Positions 21,392-21,552 of a DNA stretch of 21,552 bases are shown here, in pieces. Source of the DNA: an uncultured Mailhella sp. GTDB taxonomy: Bacteria; Desulfobacterota; Desulfovibrionia; Desulfovibrionales; Desulfovibrionaceae. The position numbers and the translations under genes were made by a program. The notes under the pieces were generated by a model. That model was not told the origin of the DNA, searched no databases, and was given only the letters and a program-made list of their open reading frames with translations. Within the stretch, counting starts at the first letter, position 1, and each line of letters opens with the position of its first letter. The DNA lies in contig CAJJMX010000006.1 of assembly GCA_905192935.1 (NCBI GenBank), positions 1 to 21,552 on the forward strand. Direction: 5' to 3'.

Positions 21392-21552
21392 ATGTATTCA
21401 CTCGTAGAAAGCCGTGAAGCTGTGAACAACTGGTTGGAACGCTATGGCGTGCGTTTTGGCATCTATAAGAACGGAAAGTTCAAGGAGCAGCTTTTTCGCT
21501 TTGATCCCATTCCCCCCGTCATCGAGCCCGACGAATGGGCCTATCTGGAGAA
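21392..21552 (+). CDS. Start of a circularly permuted type 2 ATP-grasp protein (3' end outside window)
   Basis: Only the first 53 codons are present. The peptide contains YGVRFGIYKNGKFKEQLFRF followed by DPIPPVIEPDEWAYLE, which matches the N-terminal pattern of circularly permuted ATP-grasp (DUF404/DUF407) proteins: a glycine-turn strand, then a 'FD-IP-VI---EW--LE' segment. These proteins often lie beside an alpha-E (DUF403) protein and a transglutaminase, and are thought to carry out ATP-dependent peptide ligation; the next genes would test this. A good Shine-Dalgarno (AGGAG) sits about six bases before the ATG at 21392. The call rests on a short fragment. Confidence 0.72.
   Translation, partial: MYSLVESREAVNNWLERYGVRFGIYKNGKFKEQLFRFDPIPPVIEPDEWAYLE

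Overview
The window is about 21.5 kb of dense, moderately GC-rich bacterial chromosome with short intergenic gaps. The gene set suggests a deltaproteobacterium of the Desulfovibrionaceae type: an E8-type TatB next to TatC, an RluD-CoaE fusion, an L,D-transpeptidase with an extra C-terminal domain, a stand-alone PaaK-like ligase and a tiny basic protein. This assignment is inference from family knowledge; no database search was possible.

Positions 1-8775 are read leftwards. They carry tatC (cut by the left edge) and tatB, an alkyltransferase-like DNA-repair protein, a GNAT acetyltransferase, the guaB-guaA pair of GMP synthesis, a DUF1269-like protein with a striking four-fold Cys-bounded repeat tail, a YjaB-like GNAT and the ribosome-assembly GTPase gene der. 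Positions 9068-15439 are read rightwards: a PaaK-like adenylate-forming ligase, then ridA, an acidic-amino-acid type symporter, an Asp/Glu-family racemase, a D-cysteine desulfhydrase/cysteate sulfo-lyase family enzyme and a GntR/FCD regulator. Positions 15548-18605 are leftward again: L,D-transpeptidase, purB, an FmdB-type zinc ribbon protein and a 36-residue basic protein. Positions 18813-20868 are rightward: a hotdog thioesterase overlapping the RluD-CoaE fusion. The last 161 bases begin a circularly permuted ATP-grasp gene after a 0.5-kb intergenic region rich in dyads.

Two loci deserve most attention. The first is the DUF1269-like protein whose tail holds four 21-residue units, each running from Glu-Cys to Arg-Cys, joined by acidic or proline-rich linkers; I do not recognise this unit. 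The second is the ridA-symporter-racemase-lyase-gntR block. It reads as a pathway for uptake, racemisation and beta-elimination of a sulfur-containing amino acid (D-cysteine or cysteate), with RidA removing the 2-aminoacrylate by-product. A 12-bp palindrome at the ridA promoter shares ten bases with a site upstream of the GntR gene, suggesting common control.

Most transcription units end in clear intrinsic terminators, and several have sigma70-like promoters with 17-bp spacers, often with a TATNCT-like -10 element. I found no tRNA, rRNA, CRISPR array, insertion sequence or phage gene.
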